Shown piece by piece: positions 42,058 through 51,223 of a DNA stretch of 64,000 nt (position 1 is its first letter; every line of letters begins with the position of its first letter). The stretch is from Chitinophaga tropicalis (GTDB lineage Bacteria; Bacteroidota; Bacteroidia; Chitinophagales; Chitinophagaceae), in contig NZ_WRXN01000013.1 of the NCBI RefSeq assembly GCF_009758205.1, forward strand, positions 168,313 through 232,312, written 5' to 3'. The translations under genes were made by a program, and so were the position numbers. The notes beneath the pieces were generated by a model. That model made no database searches and was not told the DNA's origin. It was given only the letters and a program-made list of their open reading frames with translations.

Positions 42058-42149
42058 ATCAGATCTTGATTGTGGACGCAAAAATATAAAATGCCGGCGT
42101 CAATTGGTATAACTCTTGTGATATATCTGACGGACCAAAAAATCTGACC

Positions 42150-42344
42150 ATGAAAAAAGCTATGATCGCCGCCTCCATAGTAGGCGCTGCAGCGGCAGGA
42201 GCAATTTTATACTTTGTCAGGAGGAACCGTGTTATGATGGACGATACATCTGATACTGCTGAAAAGGCCAGCCGTACCGCACGCCGTCACCTGCGTAAAA
42301 ACCCGCAGAAAGTAAATGATATGGCACATAATGCAATGGAATAA
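42150..42344 (+). CDS. Small single-span membrane protein (64 aa)
   Basis: MKKAMIAASIVGAAAAGAILYFV is one membrane helix with an RRNR stop-transfer sequence, followed by a charged, helical tail (KASRTARRHLRKNPQKVN). The layout recalls YtxH-like stress or envelope proteins, but the similarity is only in shape. A terminator-like hairpin follows at 42377. It stands alone. Confidence 0.65.
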   Translation: MKKAMIAASIVGAAAAGAILYFVRRNRVMMDDTSDTAEKASRTARRHLRKNPQKVNDMAHNAME

Positions 42345-42376
42345 TTCCCCGCTTTCCACCTGCAAAAAATAATGAG

Positions 42377-42409
42377 AAGATCGCTTGCATTTCAGGTGTA
42401 AGCGATCTT
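42377..42409. terminator. Shared terminator between converging genes
   Basis: AAGATCGCTT / AAGCGATCTT stem, followed on the plus strand by TTGTGTTT. It lies between the small membrane protein gene and the end of the AraC gene and may serve both. Confidence 0.6.
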
Positions 42410-42414
42410 TGTGT

Positions 42415-43293
42415 TTATATGAATGTCCTTACGCCAGATAAACTTTCCCTGAAACTTTTAGGCGTACAACCCTTCTTCTTCTTGAAGATCCTGTTGAAAT
42501 TGGAAATATTATTGAAACCGCATTTATAGGATATCTCCGCAATTGCATAAGATGTATTCACCAGCATTCTGCATGCATGTCCCAGCCTGATCTCATTCAG
42601 GCTGTCTATAAAAGTATTACCTGTACACTTCTTGATAAACCGGCTGAAAGAGACCTCGGTCATATTCACCAGTTTCGCTACATCGGTAAGGCTTACCTGC
42701 TTGTCATAATTATTGTTCATATACTCAAATGCCTTTTCTATACGCCGGCTGCTGTAATTGAATAACCCCTTGTGAAAAGTGGTATCAGACAATAACCGCA
42801 TGTTACGGGATATAGACAGGTCGTGAAGTATGGACATCAGTTCCAGCACGGAATCAAAACCGCTTTGCTGGTTGAGTGACAGCAGGCGGGGCGCCAGTGT
42901 TCTGATCGTTTCCTGCGAGAACAATATGCCGTTGGCCGCATTCTCAAACATGCTGCGCATAAAACGCAACTGATTTTTCCGGAGCAGTTTATCATCAAAC
43001 AGGTCTTTGTGGAACTGTATGGTCACCTCAGTGATCTCGGGGCTTGTACATTCATGTGTAAACCAGCCATGGTTAAGGTTAGGGCCTACCAGTACCAGTT
43101 CATGTTCATCTATTGAATCGATATGGTCACCCACGATCCGTTGTGCGCCTTTCGCATTCAGTATCAGGTTTAATTCAAACTCTTCGTGGTAATGCAGGGG
43201 GAAATCAAACTTGTTTTTAGTACGGGAAAAGATCATAAAGCAATCACTCTGGGTAAGTGGCGTGATCTCGCGGAGAATATTTGTATCGGTCAT
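42415..43293 (-). CDS. AraC-family regulator of the mannan locus
   Basis: A 292-residue regulator. The N-terminal part (about 1-170) looks like a cupin sugar-sensing domain (FDFPLHYHEEFELNLIL with a metal-like H-x-H pattern, VLVGPNLNHGW). The C-terminal 100 residues are two helix-turn-helix units: SLTDVAKLVNMTEVSFSRFIKKCTG and AIAEISYKCGFNNISNFNRIFKKKKGCTPKSF (each read in parts). It is divergent from the mannan susC gene, with a 226-bp shared region that holds two direct repeats likely to be its binding sites. It takes the place that an HTCS or ECF regulator holds in most Sus loci. Confidence 0.9.
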   Translation of the reverse strand: MTDTNILREITPLTQSDCFMIFSRTKNKFDFPLHYHEEFELNLILNAKGAQRIVGDHIDSIDEHELVLVGPNLNHGWFTHECTSPEITEVTIQFHKDLFDDKLLRKNQLRFMRSMFENAANGILFSQETIRTLAPRLLSLNQQSGFDSVLELMSILHDLSISRNMRLLSDTTFHKGLFNYSSRRIEKAFEYMNNNYDKQVSLTDVAKLVNMTEVSFSRFIKKCTGNTFIDSLNEIRLGHACRMLVNTSYAIAEISYKCGFNNISNFNRIFKKKKGCTPKSFRESLSGVRTFI

Positions 43294-43333
43294 AACGTGC
43301 TTTTTGAATACTCATGTGGATAATTACTCTAAG

Positions 43334-43361
43334 TTAAGGGATAAAATAATATTATCTAGTA
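43334..43361 (+). promoter_or_regulatory. Candidate AraC operator, copy 1
   Basis: A TTAAGGGATAAAATAATATT core followed by ATC. It matches copy 2 (43454-43480) at most of 27 positions, 120 bp apart, and lies 41 nt from the start of the divergent regulator gene, so it may mediate autoregulation. Confidence 0.5.
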
Positions 43362-43453
43362 TCTCAACCTGTTAAAATCTATAAATTCAATATGGCATTA
43401 TGTTTCGGAGGAAAGTTTTTCTGTATGGAGTACATGTCGTCATTATTTGTCAA

Positions 43454-43480
43454 TTAACGGATAAAAAAGTATTATGTATG
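43454..43480 (+). promoter_or_regulatory. Candidate AraC operator, copy 2
   Basis: A TTAACGGATAAAAAAGTATT core followed by ATG. It ends 15 nt before the -7-like box of susC and so occupies the -33 region, the classic place for an AraC-type activator at a promoter with a poor -33 box. Confidence 0.5.
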
Positions 43481-43495
43481 AGTAGGGAATAAAAT

Positions 43496-43503
43496 TAGCT
43501 TTG
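43496..43503 (+). promoter_or_regulatory. Putative -7 box of the mannan operon (TAGCTTTG)
   Basis: Fits TAnnTTTG, 16 nt upstream of the susC start codon. There is no good TTTG at -33, which is consistent with activator dependence. Confidence 0.5.
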
Positions 43504-43519
43504 GAGTAAATTCTTCGTT

Positions 43520-46500
43520 ATGAAATTGACATTTAGAAAATTGTCCGTTATGGGGCTATTGTGGCTCTTATATGGATTGTCCCTGTCAGCACAGAACAGA
43601 ACTGTTACTGGTACAGTTACAGATGATAAGAACAGCCCGCTTCCCGGAGCTACTATCCGGTTAAAGAATTCCAGCATTGCAGCCGTATCAGACAACAAAG
43701 GCAATTTCACAATGTCCGTTCCTGACGGCAACGGAGTATTGATCTTCTCTTTTACAGGTATGGAAACAAAGGAAGTTTCCCTGCAGAACCGTTCCAACGT
43801 CAATCTCGCCTTGCAATATGCCAATACCAATCTTTCTGACGTAGTAGTAATAGGTTATGGTACTGTAAAGAAAAGGGACCTTACAGGTACTGTTTCTACA
43901 GTGAAAGGGGCAGAGCTGACCAAGTCAGCCGTAAGCTCTCTTGAACAGGGCCTTCAGGGACGCATGTCCGGCGTGGCGGTAACGCAGAATGATGCTGCTC
44001 CCGGCGGTGGCCTCAGCGTACAGGTACGCGGCGTCAGCACATTGCTGGGCAGCTCAGAGCCCTTATATGTAATAGATGGAGTTCCTGTTGCCAATGCCCG
44101 TGCTTCACTTCAGCAGGCAGGTCCGCAGGAACAGAACCATATTATCATGACCAACACCAACCCCCTTTCCTCCATTGCTCCGGCAGATATTGAATCTATC
44201 GAAGTACTGAAAGATGCTTCTGCAACCGCGATCTACGGTTCCCGTGGCGCTAATGGCGTGGTGCTGGTAACCACTAAAAAAGGTAAAGCCGGTAAGGGAA
44301 GGATATCCTTTAATACCTCTCAGGGCATAGCTACTGTCAGCAAAAAGCTGGACATGCTCAATGCCTATGAATATGCGCAGTATGTGAACGAAGCCTATAA
44401 GAATGCAGGTTTCAGTGATAGCGACCTCCCTTACAGCGGTACTAACGGTAAACTTTCTCCTGACCAGATCCGTGAGCATTTTGGCGAAGGTATCAACTGG
44501 CAGGATGTAATCTATCGCAGTGCGCGTATACAGAACTATGAGCTGGGCATTTCCGGTGGTACAGACAGAAGCACTTATTCCATTATGGGTAATTACCTGG
44601 TGCAGGAAGGTGTGATCAAAGGCTCCGAATTTAAACGTGGAGGCCTTCGCCTTAACCTGGACAACCAGGTGAATGACTGGCTGAAAACATCCACTAACCT
44701 GTCTTTCAGCCGCTCAGGCAATGCCCTGGTAAGAACAGCAGCTACCACTTCTGGTCTGGAAGGCGGTATAGTAAGAGGAGCGCTCAACTATCAGCCTATC
44801 CCTTACTATACTGTAGATAGCAACAACCAGGTACATGTGATAGACTATACAAAAGACCGTACGGTTTCACAGGATATCTTCAACCGTTTTGGCGCCAGTC
44901 CGCTGCGATATACAGATGAAGTAAAGAGCAGGCAAACCATTAACAGCGGGTTTGGCGGCTTCAACGCATACATCACCCTGCCTAAAGGATTTATGTTCCA
45001 GACAAGACTGGGAGCCAACTACTTTGATCAGCTCAATGAAACATATTATCCGCGTACAGTTTCTGAAGGCCGCGCCACCAATGGTAAGGCTATTGTGAGC
45101 AGCAGCGTATATACCAGCCTGCTTACAGAGAACCTGCTCACGTACAAACGTGAAACCGGCAAGCATCGTTTTGATGCGATGGGCGGTTTCTCTTACGAAA
45201 CAAGTATGAGCCGTTTCCGTACTTCCGAAACAAGGAACTTTGCGGACGATAAACTGGGTTATTACAGTCTGAAAGATGGTCTTTCCGTAGCGCCTACTGT
45301 TACCGGTACTACTGCATGGCAACTGGCTTCTTTCATTGCGCGCGCCAACTATGCGTACGCTGATAAATATCTCTTCACCTATACTTTCCGCGCAGACGGT
45401 TCTTCCCGCCTGGCTAAGAAATGGGATTCCTTCAACTCTGTAGCACTTGCCTGGAGAATGAGTGAAGAGCCTTTCATTAAAGAACTGAATGTTTTCTCCG
45501 ACCTGAAACTGCGTGCCGGGTACGGTGAATCCGGCAACCAGGCGGTATCTCCCTATAGCTCAAAAGGTATCCTGTCCGGTATTGTGGCTAGTATAGGCAA
45601 CCAGCTGGTGTCCGGCGTGGACCAGACAAGCCTGCCTAATACAGGCCTGAAATGGGAGCATAGCGGACAGTATAACATTGGCCTGGATGCAGCATTTGCA
45701 GACAGGTTCAACTTCACACTGAACGTTTATCAGCGTAAGACCCGCGACCTCCTGCAGCAGATCACTATCCCGGCCTCTACCGGTTTTACTGTAGCTACTG
45801 TAAATGCAGGCAGCATGCGTAACAACGGTATTGAACTGGAAGTAGGAGCTACTGTAGTGAAAAGCACCTTTAACTGGAATATCTCCGCAAACATTTCACG
45901 CAACAGGAATGAGATAACAGACCTGGGCCCGGTGGAAGAACAGTTTGCCAACAGGCTTGGCGCCGGTTATGGTCTTGACGCCAAACCCTTCATCCAGAAA
46001 AAAGGATATTCTGTAGGTACTGTATGGGGCTTTGTGGAAGACGGTATCTTCCAGAACCAGAAAGATGTGGACGACTATAAATCAGTACAGCAGAACGCCA
46101 AAATAGGACAGATGCGCTATAAGGACCTGAACGGAGATGGTGCGTTGAACGATCTTGACAGGCAGAAAATAGGTGATATCAATCCTGACTTCACATGGGG
46201 CTTTACCAACAACTTCAGCTATAAGAATTTTGACCTGAGCATACTGATAACAGGTGTACAGGGTAATGATGTACTCAATGCCAACCTGCTGAACTTCTAT
46301 ACATTGAATGGTTCCGGCAATATTCCCAGATACATCTACGAAAGTACCTGGAAAGGAGAGAACAGCACCAACAAGGTGATACAGGCAAACCAGGGTAATA
46401 CCACTTCTGCCAATTTCTCCCGTTCTTTCCTGGAAGATGGTTCCTTTATCCGCATCAAGAACGTACAGCTGGGATATAACCTGCCTAAGATCAGGGGTAT

Positions 46501-46669
46501 TTACAGCGCACGTGTGTTCCTGAACGCCATCAACCTTGCTACATTCACGAAGTACAAAGGATATGATCCGGAAGTGAGCGCCTTTGAAAATGCCAATATG
46601 CGTGGCGTGGACCTGGGTAGCTATCCGCAGTCCCGCACTGTAAGTATAGGCGCAAATGTTACATTTTAA
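43520..46669 (+). CDS. SusC-like TonB-dependent transporter (mannan locus)
   Basis: A 1049-residue outer-membrane protein with signal peptide (LLWLLYGLSLSAQN), carboxypeptidase-like domain (TGTVTDDKNSPLPGATIRLK), the motif LSDVVVIGYGTVKKRDLTG, plug (VRGVSTLLGSSEPLYVIDG, SATAIYGSRGANGVVLVTTK) and a barrel ending SRTVSIGANVTF. It should import manno-oligosaccharides together with SusD, which starts 27 bp downstream. The substrate is inferred from the GH26, GH130 and epimerase genes. Confidence 0.96.
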   Translation: MKLTFRKLSVMGLLWLLYGLSLSAQNRTVTGTVTDDKNSPLPGATIRLKNSSIAAVSDNKGNFTMSVPDGNGVLIFSFTGMETKEVSLQNRSNVNLALQYANTNLSDVVVIGYGTVKKRDLTGTVSTVKGAELTKSAVSSLEQGLQGRMSGVAVTQNDAAPGGGLSVQVRGVSTLLGSSEPLYVIDGVPVANARASLQQAGPQEQNHIIMTNTNPLSSIAPADIESIEVLKDASATAIYGSRGANGVVLVTTKKGKAGKGRISFNTSQGIATVSKKLDMLNAYEYAQYVNEAYKNAGFSDSDLPYSGTNGKLSPDQIREHFGEGINWQDVIYRSARIQNYELGISGGTDRSTYSIMGNYLVQEGVIKGSEFKRGGLRLNLDNQVNDWLKTSTNLSFSRSGNALVRTAATTSGLEGGIVRGALNYQPIPYYTVDSNNQVHVIDYTKDRTVSQDIFNRFGASPLRYTDEVKSRQTINSGFGGFNAYITLPKGFMFQTRLGANYFDQLNETYYPRTVSEGRATNGKAIVSSSVYTSLLTENLLTYKRETGKHRFDAMGGFSYETSMSRFRTSETRNFADDKLGYYSLKDGLSVAPTVTGTTAWQLASFIARANYAYADKYLFTYTFRADGSSRLAKKWDSFNSVALAWRMSEEPFIKELNVFSDLKLRAGYGESGNQAVSPYSSKGILSGIVASIGNQLVSGVDQTSLPNTGLKWEHSGQYNIGLDAAFADRFNFTLNVYQRKTRDLLQQITIPASTGFTVATVNAGSMRNNGIELEVGATVVKSTFNWNISANISRNRNEITDLGPVEEQFANRLGAGYGLDAKPFIQKKGYSVGTVWGFVEDGIFQNQKDVDDYKSVQQNAKIGQMRYKDLNGDGALNDLDRQKIGDINPDFTWGFTNNFSYKNFDLSILITGVQGNDVLNANLLNFYTLNGSGNIPRYIYESTWKGENSTNKVIQANQGNTTSANFSRSFLEDGSFIRIKNVQLGYNLPKIRGIYSARVFLNAINLATFTKYKGYDPEVSAFENANMRGVDLGSYPQSRTVSIGANVTF

Positions 46670-46696
46670 TCGCTTCACCACATTCAATTATCAACA

Positions 46697-48283
46697 ATGA
46701 AAAAGTTACTCAACATATTTATTGCCGCACTGGTGCTGGGATCTGCCGCATCCTGCAAGAAAGCGCTGGAAGAGGATGTTTACGATTTCAGGGACCCGGA
46801 CAATTTCTATTCAACAGATGCAGAGCTGTTACAGGGCATTAACGGGGTGTATAAGAACCTGATGACATGGAACCTTTACATTTCCCCGGCCTGGAGCTCT
46901 GTATTAGGTGAAGATGATGACCTGCTCCTGGAAAACTGGATAGGTGGTGGTTATTCAGGCAATCAGAACGGACAGTGGTATATACAGCGACCATGGAATG
47001 GTTACTATTATGTAGTACAACGCGCCAACCTGGTGCTGAAATATGCTGAAACAGTGACTGGCGATACAGCCATGATCAACCGGATAAAAGGAGAGGCATA
47101 TTTCCTGCGTGGCTTCTGCTATTCTGAAATAGGCATGCGTTTTGGCGCGGCCCCTATACGTACGGCAGCTTACGATCCTACACAATCGAAAGATATTGCA
47201 CGCAGTCCGCTGGAAGATGTTTATAAACAATCCATATCCGACCTGCAGATGGCAGCTGCATTATTACCTGCCAATTTCACCACAGGGGAGTATGGCGATG
47301 CAGATCGTGGCCGTCCCACAAAGGCGGCCGCCCTTGGACTGATGGCCCGCGTATACCTGCATATGGCCGGCAATGAGCTGAAACAGACGCAATATTTCCA
47401 GGATGCGGCCAATGCTGCAAAAGCTGTGAAAGATATGGCAGATGGTTCCGGCTTCCCTGCACTGGAATCCAACTATATGGCTGTATTTGATCAGGCTACA
47501 CAGGACAGGAGCAATGAAATGCTTTTCTCTGTTCCAGCTACCAATTCCCCTAACCAGGGACCGGAACTGCCGGGATATTTTTCTCCTTCCGGCCTTTACG
47601 CGGGCGGTGGCAGCAATGGTTTTGTGAGCATCCGCAAGGACTTCTATGAAACATTCAATCCTGCTGATAAACGCATTGCCTTTGGTACCGCTTTATGGGA
47701 TACCTGGACAGATGCCGGTGGTAACGAATTGTATAATATTGCCACCGTACCTGCCGGCGCTACCCTTGTTGGACAGGGCACCTGGGGCGGCGAATACGAT
47801 GGCGGCGGAGGATATGGCCAGAACACTTACAGGCTGGGCAGCAAAACTATTTACGCTACTCCCCGTTATTATTCAAAGAAATATGTAGACGCTGGTGCAC
47901 AGGCAAAAGATGAGAATGGTAATAACCCGATCATCATACGTTACGCCGATGTACTGCTGATGCTGGCAGAAGCGCAGAATGAAGTAGCAGGTCCTGACGC
48001 GGTAGCCTATGCGGCTGTGAATGCCATAAGACAACGTGCAGGAATAGGCGACCTGGTAAGTGGTCTTTCAAAAGATGCCTTCCGTGATTCCGTAAGAGTG
48101 GAAAGAAGGCACGAGCTGTACGGAGAATTCCAGCGCCGTTTTGACCTGGTACGCTGGGGCACATGGCTGGAGGTGATGAATGCTGCCGGTCGCCCGCGTT
48201 TGGCATACCAGCTGTTATATCCTCTTTCACAGGAAGAGATTGCAGGTAATAAACTGATCACTATCAACAACCCCGGATATTAA
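46697..48283 (+). CDS. SusD-like nutrient-binding lipoprotein (mannan locus)
   Basis: A 528-residue lipoprotein; the signal peptide ends in SAASC with Cys around residue 20. SusD features: RIKGEAYFLRGFCYSEIGMRFG, DADRGRPTKAAALGLMARVY, the RADVLLMLAEAQNE-like IIRYADVLLMLAEAQNEVAG and VERRHELYGEFQRRFDLVRWG. It caps the SusC transporter. Its TAA overlaps the ATG of the GH26 gene by one base (TAATG), so the two are translationally coupled. No SusE-like third surface protein is encoded in this locus. Confidence 0.96.
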   Translation: MKKLLNIFIAALVLGSAASCKKALEEDVYDFRDPDNFYSTDAELLQGINGVYKNLMTWNLYISPAWSSVLGEDDDLLLENWIGGGYSGNQNGQWYIQRPWNGYYYVVQRANLVLKYAETVTGDTAMINRIKGEAYFLRGFCYSEIGMRFGAAPIRTAAYDPTQSKDIARSPLEDVYKQSISDLQMAAALLPANFTTGEYGDADRGRPTKAAALGLMARVYLHMAGNELKQTQYFQDAANAAKAVKDMADGSGFPALESNYMAVFDQATQDRSNEMLFSVPATNSPNQGPELPGYFSPSGLYAGGGSNGFVSIRKDFYETFNPADKRIAFGTALWDTWTDAGGNELYNIATVPAGATLVGQGTWGGEYDGGGGYGQNTYRLGSKTIYATPRYYSKKYVDAGAQAKDENGNNPIIIRYADVLLMLAEAQNEVAGPDAVAYAAVNAIRQRAGIGDLVSGLSKDAFRDSVRVERRHELYGEFQRRFDLVRWGTWLEVMNAAGRPRLAYQLLYPLSQEEIAGNKLITINNPGY

Positions 48284-49356
48284 TGAGATATCTTTTTCTG
48301 ACCACGTGGCTATTGTTTGCAGGCTTTGGCCTTTTACAGGCCCAACAGCCTGCCGATCCGAAAGCTACTCCGGCAACAGTGAAATTATATGACCAATTGC
48401 ATGCTCTTCTCGGGAAGGGCGTGCTTTTTGGTCACCAGGACGATCTGGCCTATGGCGTGCACTGGAAATACCAACATAACCGCTCCGATGTAAAAGATGT
48501 TTGTGGCGATTATCCCGCTGTATACGGCTGGGACCTGGGCCATCTGGAGATGGATAGTCCGCATGACCTTGACAGTGTACCGTTTGACAGCCTCCGTAAT
48601 TACATCCGCTATGTCTACGACAGAGGAGGGGTGAACACTATCGGCTGGCATCTCAACAATCCCGGCAACGGTGGCTCTGCCTGGGATACCTTTCATGTAG
48701 TGAAAGATATTCTGCCCGGTGGAAAAAAACACCAGGTATATACTGCCTGGCTGGATAAAGTAGCAGCTTTCCTGCTTAGCCTTAAAGGCTCTGATGGTAC
48801 CGCTGCGCCGGTTATATTCCGGCCCTTCCATGAACATACCGGCAGCTGGTTCTGGTGGGGACAAAGACATTGCTCCACCAAAGAATTCATTGATCTCTGG
48901 CAGTTCACTATCCGTTACCTGCAAGAGAAGAACGTACATAACCTGCTGTATGCCTATTCAGCAGCTGATTACAGGGATGCAGCCCATTACCTGGAACGTT
49001 ATCCCGGTGATAAATTTGTCGATATCATAGGTACTGACGCTTACCAGTATGGCAGCAGTGCGGCGTATACTGCACAGGTGAAACAGCGGCTGGACATACT
49101 GGAGAAAATAGCAGTTCAGCATAACAAGATCCCGGCGCTGACAGAAACAGGATATGAACGTATTCCGGACACCCGCTGGTGGACGGAAACACTGTTGCCC
49201 ATCCTGAAATCTTACCGGCTTGCTTATGTGCTGATGTGGAGAAATGGCCGGCCTGACCATTTCTATGCACCTTATTCCGGGCACAGCAGTGCTCCTGATT
49301 TTATACAGTTCTATAAAGACCCGGCCACCTGGTTTGAGAGCGACTGGAAACATTAA
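48283..49356 (+). CDS. GH26 beta-mannanase (probably mannobiose-releasing)
   Basis: A 357-residue secreted enzyme with signal peptide (FLTTWLLFAGFGLLQAQ). GH26 motifs: GVLFGHQDDLAYG, AVYGWDLGHLE, TIGWHLNNP, acid/base E184 in FRPFHEHTGSWFWWG and nucleophile E288 in ALTETGYE. GH26 enzymes cut beta-1,4-mannans, and the single-domain, Bacteroidota type includes mannobiohydrolases that feed the epimerase-phosphorylase route. The downstream epimerase and GH130 need mannobiose, which fits. It lacks a lipobox, so it is likely periplasmic, not surface-anchored. Confidence 0.94.
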   Translation: MRYLFLTTWLLFAGFGLLQAQQPADPKATPATVKLYDQLHALLGKGVLFGHQDDLAYGVHWKYQHNRSDVKDVCGDYPAVYGWDLGHLEMDSPHDLDSVPFDSLRNYIRYVYDRGGVNTIGWHLNNPGNGGSAWDTFHVVKDILPGGKKHQVYTAWLDKVAAFLLSLKGSDGTAAPVIFRPFHEHTGSWFWWGQRHCSTKEFIDLWQFTIRYLQEKNVHNLLYAYSAADYRDAAHYLERYPGDKFVDIIGTDAYQYGSSAAYTAQVKQRLDILEKIAVQHNKIPALTETGYERIPDTRWWTETLLPILKSYRLAYVLMWRNGRPDHFYAPYSGHSSAPDFIQFYKDPATWFESDWKH

Positions 49357-49367
49357 CCGTATAGCGA

Positions 49368-51200
49368 ATGAAATTAGCAACAATAGACCTGATCATTATT
49401 TTCCTGTACCTGCTGGCCACTATTGTTATTGGCATAGCATTGAAGAAAAAGGCCAAGGCTAATAAGGACGCTTATATGCTGGGGGGAAAGACATTGCCCT
49501 GGTATATGCTGGGCCTCTCCAATGCCTCAGATATGTTCGATATCTCCGGCACCATGTGGATGGTAACGCTGGCTTTTGTTTACGGACTGAAAAGCATCTG
49601 GATACCCTGGTTATGGCCTTCCTTCAACCAGGTGTTCATGATGGTATATCTCTCTGCATGGCTGCGCCGCTCCAATGTTACTACCGGTGCTGAATGGATC
49701 AATACACGTTTCGGAAGAGGAAAAGGCACTGCATTGTCTCATACCATCGTAGTGATCTTTGCATTGATCAGCTGCCTTGGTTTTCTTGCTTATGGCTTTA
49801 TTGGCCTGGGTAAGTTCGTGGAGATCTTTGTGCCGTGGAATGTAGTACAACCGTATTTACCTTTTACTATCGACGCACCTTATGTGCCTCATTTCTATGG
49901 AATCCTGTTCACCCTGTTTGCCGTGTTCTATGCGGTAATGGGTGGTATGACCAGTGTGGTATGGGCAGATGTACTGAAATACATAATAATGACCGTTGCG
50001 GCAGTCACTATTGCGGTGATTGCCTATACCAGCCTGGCCGGCCGTCAGCTGGAAGTACCTGCCGGATGGACCAATCCTTTCTTTGGCTGGAAGCTGGAAG
50101 ATCTTGACTGGAGCAGCCGGATCAGGGAAGTGAACGAGAAGATCAAAAGCGATGGGTTTACGCTCTTTGGCGCTTTCTTTATGATGATGGTGTTTAAAGG
50201 CATTCTGGCCAGTCTTGCCGGTCCTGCTCCCAACTATGACATGCAGAAAGTGCTTAGCACCCGTTCTCCCAAAGAAGCCGCCATGATGAGCGGTATTGTG
50301 TCTGTAGTACTTATTCCTGTGCGTTATGCCATGATCATCGGGTTTGCTGTGCTGGCCCTGTTGTATTATGATCAGCTGAACCTCAGCACGGCAACAGGAA
50401 TAGACTTTGAAAAGATACTGCCTTCTGCTATCAATAATTTTGTACCGGTAGGGTTAACCGGGCTCCTGCTGGCCGGCCTGCTCGCCGCTTTTATGGGCAC
50501 TTTTGCTGGTACCCTGAATGCTGCCCAGGCCTATATCGTTAATGATATTTACCTGCGTTACCTGCAGCCGCAGGCTTCCAACCGCAGCATTGCCCGTATG
50601 AACTACCTGTCCGGTATACTGGTTACACTGGTCAGTATTATACTGGGCCTCTTTGCTAAAGATGTGAACAGCATATTACAGTGGATCGTATCTGCCCTGT
50701 ATGGTGGTTATGTGGCTGCCAATGTGCTTAAATGGCACTGGTGGCGGTTTAACGGCAATGGTTTCTTCTGGGGTATGCTGGCTGGTATTGTGCCGGCCCT
50801 CATCTTCCCCCATATATTACCTGACATGCTGGAGCTTTATTATTTCCCGCTGATCTTCATCATGTCCCTTGCCGGTTGTGTCATAGGCACATATGCTTCT
50901 CCGGCGGCAGACATGGATACATTGAAACATTTTTATCGTACTGTACGGCCCTGGGGCTGGTGGAAGCCGGTGCATGAACAGGTTATGGCAGAGACGCCCG
51001 ATTTTGTACCGAACAAAAAGTTTGGCCTGGATATGTTCAATGTAGTGATAGGAATTGTGGCGCAGGTCACGCTGACGTTGCTGCCCATCTATGCCGTACT
51101 TGCTATGAAAACTCCCTTGATAATAACCGTTGTCATCCTTGCGCTGGCTCTTTTGATACTGCGTAAAACATGGTGGAAACGACTTGATGAACAGAATTAA
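49368..51200 (+). CDS. Sodium/solute symporter (SSS family), probable mannobiose uptake
   Basis: A 610-residue inner-membrane protein with about 13-14 helices. The start (LATIDLIIIFLYLLATIVIG), YMLGGKTLPWYMLGLSNASDMFDISGTMW (read in two parts) and the GLTGLLLAGLLAAFMGTFAGTLNAAQAYIVNDIY region are typical of SLC5/SSS transporters. It lies between the mannanase and phosphorylase genes, so it probably brings mannobiose or mannose into the cytoplasm with sodium. Bacteroides mannan loci more often use an MFS/GPH transporter at this step. Confidence 0.92.
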   Translation: MKLATIDLIIIFLYLLATIVIGIALKKKAKANKDAYMLGGKTLPWYMLGLSNASDMFDISGTMWMVTLAFVYGLKSIWIPWLWPSFNQVFMMVYLSAWLRRSNVTTGAEWINTRFGRGKGTALSHTIVVIFALISCLGFLAYGFIGLGKFVEIFVPWNVVQPYLPFTIDAPYVPHFYGILFTLFAVFYAVMGGMTSVVWADVLKYIIMTVAAVTIAVIAYTSLAGRQLEVPAGWTNPFFGWKLEDLDWSSRIREVNEKIKSDGFTLFGAFFMMMVFKGILASLAGPAPNYDMQKVLSTRSPKEAAMMSGIVSVVLIPVRYAMIIGFAVLALLYYDQLNLSTATGIDFEKILPSAINNFVPVGLTGLLLAGLLAAFMGTFAGTLNAAQAYIVNDIYLRYLQPQASNRSIARMNYLSGILVTLVSIILGLFAKDVNSILQWIVSALYGGYVAANVLKWHWWRFNGNGFFWGMLAGIVPALIFPHILPDMLELYYFPLIFIMSLAGCVIGTYASPAADMDTLKHFYRTVRPWGWWKPVHEQVMAETPDFVPNKKFGLDMFNVVIGIVAQVTLTLLPIYAVLAMKTPLIITVVILALALLILRKTWWKRLDEQN

Positions 51201-51223
51201 AATTAAAATCTTAACCGGATTAT

